Positions 58,471 through 64,000 of a stretch of 64,000 nucleotides of DNA are shown here, one piece after another. Position 1 is the first letter of the stretch; each line of letters starts with the position of its first letter. Source of the DNA: Marchantia polymorpha subsp. ruderalis. Lineage: Eukaryota; Streptophyta; Marchantiopsida; Marchantiales; Marchantiaceae. The notes below the pieces were generated by a model. It was not told where the DNA came from. It saw only the letters and a list, made by a program, of their open reading frames with translations, and did no database searches. Where the stretch lies: positions 18,144,001-18,208,000 of the forward strand of contig AP031354.1 in the NCBI GenBank assembly GCA_037833965.1. Reading direction: 5' to 3'. A program made the translations under genes and the position numbers.

Positions 58471-59600
58471 AGCCGCACGAGCACCAGCGATCGAAATCCG
58501 CAACAAGTGTCACCTCCGACTCCCTCTTTCCCGAGGGAAAATGACTCCCCTTCCCTCCTTGCGCTCCTCGTCTCGTACCCTCAAAGATTCGCATCTGTGC
58601 GCGCCAGATCCCGTGCCCTCCCCTCCGAGTCACCGGCACTCGCCCTTCCCACCTGCCCGCTCGCCATCGGATCCTCACCGTTTACCATCAAACGGCGAAA
58701 AAGCCGAGAGGTGCACCGGGCGTCCCGGTGAGCGGGGCGAGGACTGCAGGGATGCCGTGGGCGGTCCACTTGGCATCCGCTGCCCATTCCGAGGCGTGGA
58801 ATAAAGGACCACTGTCCACCTCAGCCGCCACTCATCCACCCTCCGCTGCCAGCTTTAGCAGAGCCTCTCCGGTGGCGGTTAGCGCGAGAGGCTGTGCTCC
58901 CTCGGCGCCACCTCACCACGCTGCAATGCCGTTCGCACAAAACCTACCGTCCACCCGGCCCGGTAGCTGCATTCACCTTTACCATTCACGGACGTGTTTT
59001 CACCTTCCGCGGCAGTTATGACCCCGACCCCGACCTCCTCACAGTCACGAGATCTTCGACCTTCGTCACGTGACATGGGCTGCATCTCGTTCCCGGGACG
59101 CTGGGACCGCGCCCTCTCTCTCTCGCGCGCGCCACCCGCTCCCCGAGGCCTGCGCGGCTGGTTACCGTTGGAGGCGCGTCGGCTCCTTCGAGGTCGGTCG
59201 TGGCCTGTGGACTGTGGTCGGGGGATGAATGAGCGCGGGGAGTGAGTGTCGTGCGCAGCTGACAGTGGTGGTGTCCGCGCTTCGCTTCCTCTGCACCATG
59301 TCACGCGAGAAGCGGACCTCCGGATTCGATCGTTCTTATTCTTCCCGAAATTCTTCTCTTCTCTTCGAAAGAAAGTTCGATTCGAAGTTTGCAACTTTCG
59401 GATTTCTCGTCGTTCGCGGAGGCGATGGCGGGATTTCGCGATTTGCTTTTGGTGGTCGTACGCCTCGTGAAAAGTCCGTCGCCCCGATGAAGATCTTCGG
59501 CGTGGAATTTCGCAAATTTTGCGAATTCGGAGGTGGTTTTTATAGACCCGTGAGTATGAAACTCTTGAAACGGGATTTCTGACGGGGAGAAGTTTCCCTC
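58471..59600 (-). promoter_or_regulatory. GC-rich leader/promoter region of PGM
   Basis: GC-rich DNA upstream of the PGM ATG, with a CT/CG run near 59115-59130. The frame remains open a short way upstream of 58470 but only reaches a TTG, so the ATG is preferred. Overlapping long frames on both strands (58064-58678 minus, 58126-58731 and 58199-58804 plus, 58879-59394 minus) reflect GC content, not genes. Divergent transcription is possible but not supported by any exon. Confidence 0.5.
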
Positions 59601-62600
59601 ATGGGCGAACGACTCACAGACAGCTCCTTTCGAGGAGCTGGGAGAACAGACGTAGAGCTCGAGAAGAGGTTCGATCGTTAGGTGCCTTTGGACTGCAGGC
59701 AGTTTACATCTGGGGCCTGTTTCTTAAGGACAGAGCTAACCTTACACAATGTTTCGGTACCTGGATGCCGGAGGAGTTCGGTGGTGGCCCATTGTGAGGT
59801 TCCAAGGATCCATAGACCATCGCTCATGTTCCACTGGAGGCACTGCACTAATTTGTAGTTTTGTCTGAACCTGGATTAAAACAGTAGACAAGACATTCCG
59901 GGTATCGACAACTTTGGCGTCTGAGCAACATCATCTTCCTTCTAGATCAAGCGTGTTAGCTCAAAAGAATTGTACGGATTAGTCCACATACCCACAAAAG
60001 GCACACAAGACCGAACAAGAACCGGTGAACATGCTGGAGAGACAAACCAAAGGTGAGTGGTGTCATGCACAGATGATGCCCATTTCGCTTCCATAGCCTG
60101 GTAGCAAGCTGTAAAGTTTTGCCGCAGTCAGACCACTTTGTTCGGATTTATGACATCTCTTAAACTGAAAGTCTATGCAGCTCGAGCTCGAGCTCTCACA
60201 GTGGGTCCAAGATCATACTCTCTCTATTCAGATGCTACCTTGTACCTTCATCACAGATATCATGGATTTTAGAACAATGATCTCATGATTGTCCTTCCAC
60301 AGTAATGCCAGATCTGATATGCTTGAAAGTGTCTGCGTAATAAAATGTTATGAAACCTTCTTTAGTTGATATCATTGTGACATACTCCATTAGACTTCAA
60401 AGGAATGAAGGACTTGTAATCCTGCAGCCCACAAGCAGCAGGCCTCAAAAGCATTCCCGGACACTTTCCTCCTGGTTGTTTTGCCATGTCGCTCTCCAAT
60501 CCTAGTGGGCTCTGTTTGTCCCCATTCAATAAATGCTGATTCCATTTGTTGAAGGAACTGTACAACTCAATCATTGCAATCAGAAACATGCCACCGGAGA
60601 GTATGCACTATCGCTCACGGCGCGTGTGGCGATGATGAATGGGTTACCGAGTTCAGCCGTGGGGTGCGGTTCGCAGCGTCAGGGTAAGACTCTAAGTTTT
60701 TGGCTTCCATATTTTTCTTCCAAAATCCGTGGAAGTGGAAGGCTATAGGAGCTTAGCCTGGATAGGGAGAATCTAGAGGAACCTTCGTCTCTCAAGATGT
60801 ATTCATGGGGATTCTTCAAAGACTTGGAAACAGCCAAGTCTCAAATAAGATGACGTGCGAACTGACGACCTGAACTTTGAATCTTCTGTTGTTTTTGAAG
60901 ATTGATTAAAGATGTAAGAGCAAGATGTAATTCACAAGTGGAAACCTGAGAGCCGCTGGCAGAGCAATCTCGTTGACCGTGATTGTCATTCCACGTCCAT
61001 GTTCCATCGAGTATGCTTTGAAACATTCAGGTCCGAAGCCTTCATCCACATGAACACCAACGGAGAGTCCACTAGCCTAGCACATCGTCCTTCACGGTGG
61101 TTAAAGATCGCAAAGCTAGATCGTTGAGTTATTGACTAGCATTGACTTGAATCTGAAGGTCCTCGTGTAGCTAGGTTCCAAGAGAACCCGAGTGGTTAGG
61201 TAGTCAAGTGATTGCGATCACGGACAGATCTGTGAGTAACTTGATTTGTCTTTGGAAGAATCAGAATAATCTCTAAGCACATGAAACTTGTGCTCGAGCA
61301 ACATTCTATAAGATTCAGACAGTCGGTTGTCTTCAGACACCCTTCTTTCGATCTCGTCAAAGACGCAAAATCTGTTCAGACTGCTAGAGGGCGAATTTAC
61401 CGGACCTTCTATGATAAGAGCAGAGGTCACTTTCTAACTGTATTGATTGACAGGTGGACTGAGTGACGTGCAATGAGCGCTTTGTCGGAAAGAGAAGATC
61501 CGAACTTATTCGGCATGGCACATCTTGTCTGATGTTGCATCAGCATCAATTTGAAACAAGTTGAGGTTGAGCAAACACCGTCAAGCTTCAGATTCGAACT
61601 CACCCTCACGACGGCTTGTCATGAGCTGGCCCCGCTTTTGCAAAACAGTTAACATGGACAGCCATGGGATTCACGACACATATCTTACAAGATTCATGAG
61701 CGCAGCTTTCAATTACTATCTTGGCATGCAACCCAGATTCTTGGCATGCTCTATCCTCCTTCGTCATTCGTCGTCAAACTGAAACTACGTCACTGGCATC
61801 TGAGCACAGATACACTGAGGAACTTTTTGACCTCTGTTCTTCACGAGATCGATTCCAGATCAATTCCAACAACAAAGCAGGTCTAATTACGTCTGACCTG
61901 GCCTTCCTTTTCGCTACATAGCTGCACCATCGAACATCGATAGATCTTGTTAATAGCTTACTCACGTGCTAGTAGTTCTCAGCTTATGTCGTGGCCTGCA
62001 TGCTTGGAGGATGTGACTGACTTACGTTGCCAGCCATCATTTGAAACAGGGAACGAGTTCGTCATGTTTCAACCGTGACACATAGACGAGTTTTGGAGTA
62101 CAGAATTACGATTGTTTGGAATCATAGGCTAAAAGAGAACAACAGGGGAAAAATGTAAGTTCTAATCTCATGTCGCCAAGTTGAGATGTAATAGGAACCA
62201 GCTAGCTATGCTGAGCAATGCATCAAAAGCGTTGGCACTGTGGGGTTCGGCAATAGACCTTACTCATGAGAGAAATTATAACCGAGATGGACCAAAAAAA
62301 AAGAAAGAGGAAAACTGAAGTCACTTGAAATTGTTCATACACGATTTTGGCAATAAAACATGTACAGTTCAGAATTGTAGCTGACTGTTGGCAAAATTGG
62401 CCTTTCTATCAGCGCACTTGGTTCTTTTCTTTTCCCATCCCATCATTACACCTCATTTCATTTCGACATACAGAAATGAATTATTTCCGTGTCCAAACAA
62501 CGAATATCATGGCCTCGCATACGTTACAGCGCATCGGAATTGTGATTCTGAATTGTTTGGACAGACGGGTTTCGCCGTAAATGGATAAAGAAAGCTTGTA

Positions 62601-62950
62601 AAATCTATCTCAACCTACCGAGCAGATTTTAAATCGACTGCTAGCTACTATATGCACAGAAACTGGGCTGAAGTTTGCCACGGTCTAGCCAAGCTGTGGA
62701 GCATTATTTGCAACAGATATAGTAGAATTTTCTGTGACGGATTCCGGGAGACAGGCGAGGAGGGGCAATTAGCAGCTCAACATTGCATCCAACCATGTAT
62801 AATCATCACTGAGTTTCAGTGGATGTTGACCGTAGACACTGGAATTCACACAGGCGAAGAGGGCCTTACAGCTGGTCACGAAGACGGAAAGATATCACAT
62901 TCGAACTGCACAAAGTGAAAGTCGGGGAGACAGAGAGAGGACAAAGTCTA
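59601..62950. other. unassigned intergenic region
   Basis: Normal composition, both strands read. Open frames are all under 90 residues and lack family motifs or splice-linked partners (for example 60362-60589 minus, 61281-61466 plus, 62652-62918 plus). A 16-bp palindrome (agctcgagctcgagct) lies at 60179-60194. Nothing else is supported. Confidence 0.4.
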
Positions 62951-62966
62951 CAAGAAAAGAATGAAT

Positions 62967-62972
62967 TTTATT
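62967..62972 (-). terminator. AATAAA poly(A) signal of the right-edge gene
   Basis: tttatt on the plus strand, AATAAA on the minus strand, about 640 nt past the stop codon at 63609. It would define a 3' UTR of roughly 62.95-63.61 kb that includes a CACT microsatellite near 63359-63375. Confidence 0.4.
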
Positions 62973-63608
62973 GAAGAATGTACATATCGTAAGTCTTCAA
63001 CAACTAAGCCAAATACAACACCCACTATATTACAAAATGGTTCCTGTCACACAGATATGACTCTGGTTGTTAGCCGAGGTCGATATTATTATTACAAACC
63101 CAAAACAGTAGGCTACCAGGGCTTAGCTCTTCTCGTGTCCCTACGGACATATGTCTGCCGAAAATTTTGGGATACTTATTGACTTTTTGTAGTTTTGTCA
63201 CGCATCTGAAATGTGATAAAACATGCTGATCAATCAGTCTAAGCAGCAAAGTTGGGCCAGGAGTCAGCTCGCGTGGACCACGAAAATCTACCGTCAGATC
63301 ATGCAGACTACGGCTCATGACAGAGAAACATTCCTCGCTGGTGCCGTCTTCTTGTCATCTCACTCACTCACTCACTCCATCCAGCTCCACCATGTCATCG
63401 ACTTCAATTCGTCAGTCATGATCCAATACCCTCTCCAAACTCTTTGGCAGCCGATATTCCTCCCCATCCCCCCTAGCTTACTTTGTACCCTCCGCTAAAA
63501 TACGCATGGTTGAAATAATACAACAGTCAAAATCTTAAGTGGAACATTTCTTCTCTGCAGCCTCGTGAATTGGACCCAAAGCATTGGTACATGGTCTGGT
63601 CTCTCTCT

Positions 63609-63843
63609 CTAGGCGCTGGGGTGGAAGATGGCGCTCAGCTTCTCCTTCAGTGTGGGCTTCGCCGGATCCTCTACGGTCTCGTGTACAACCTCGGTGGGCA
63701 CCTCCCGAGTCGCAGGCTCTGTGACGCCGTCATCAGCTCCCGTTTGTGTGTCCACAGTCTCCACCACCGTCGTCTCGGGCGCCGCCTTCTCTGGCTCCGC
63801 CTCTGGCTCTGTGTCCTTGGTGTCCTCGAACTTCTCCTCGGTC
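63609..63843 (-). CDS. 3' terminal exon of an acidic protein, 5' part outside window
   Basis: After an AG acceptor (63844-63846) the minus-strand frame stays open for 78 codons to a TAG at 63609-63611. The peptide is rich in Glu, Pro, Thr and Ala (EPEAEPEKAAPETTVVE, EVPTEVVHETVEDPAK) and ends in a basic amphipathic stretch, LKEKLSAIFHPSA. Codon third positions are strongly GC-biased, unlike the flanks, which supports real coding. The first base completes a codon begun in the previous exon. 63847-64000 would be intron. The family is not recognised; the low-complexity acidic body and conserved-looking tail are all that can be said. Confidence 0.6.
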
Positions 63844-64000
63844 CTGCAAGATCAGATTTCAGATTGCATCAGATTGCAGCGTCCATGGATTGGGAATTAG
63901 CCGATCTCCGGATCCCCGATCATCCTCCATCAGCAGGAATTTACAGTCGTCTCTACGCATTTGAGCTGAGGCACTAATGCTGGAGTATACAAAAAATTCA

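Noticed and set aside
58471-58506. Start of PGM 12 codons upstream of MAFSAAAS
   Set aside because: The upstream codon is TTG; the ATG at 58468-58470 gives a normal transit peptide.
60179-60194. agctcgagctcgagct palindrome
   Set aside because: It is a simple repeat of the self-complementary gagctc/ctcgag unit; likely fortuitous.

Overview
The window is nuclear DNA of a land plant. It carries many-exon genes with GT-AG introns, a plastid-targeted phosphoglucomutase and a plant-type F-box/LRR-15 protein. Long GC-rich leaders full of CAG, GACA and CT microsatellites, moderate introns and sharply bounded AT-rich blocks suggest a bryophyte (a liverwort such as Marchantia, or a moss). That placement is an inference with low confidence.

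Layout. 1-4232: MOB1 (MOB kinase activator), minus strand, seven coding exons, with a GC-rich leader to about 5.5 kb. 5.5-11.3 kb: a very AT-rich block holding a decayed, truncated Ty1/copia retrotransposon (8234-10035) flanked by diverged copies of one AT-rich sequence. 11.3-15.8 kb: intergenic DNA and the UPF2 3' flank. 15788-23398: UPF2 (nonsense-mediated decay), minus strand, sixteen coding exons, leader to about 24.4 kb. 24.4-25.8 kb: unassigned. 25.8-34.5 kb: a second AT-rich, CG-poor block with no credible gene, one MITE-like fold-back and one tRNA-like patch. 34.56-36.6 kb: leader and promoter of FBL15. 36601-47470: FBL15, plus strand, seventeen coding exons. 48.1-51.9 kb: coding-like exons of unrecognised minus-strand genes or pseudogenes, a GC-rich hairpin cluster and small repeats. 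52047-58470: plastid phosphoglucomutase, minus strand, twenty-two coding exons, leader to about 59.6 kb. 59.6-63.6 kb: unassigned, then the 3' UTR of a gene whose last exon (63609-63843, minus strand) is the only part inside the window.

The four recognised genes are housekeeping or developmental and share no pathway: Hippo/MEN-type signalling, RNA surveillance, ubiquitin-ligase substrate recognition and plastid starch metabolism. I rebuilt each exon chain by hand from reading frame, splice sites and conserved family sequence. All four chains keep phase throughout and give full-length proteins of about 215, 1207, 1292 and 652 residues. No bacterial operon, CRISPR array or clearly new molecular system was found. 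The least explained coding material is the pair of exon clusters at 48.1-48.5 kb and 51.2-51.95 kb.
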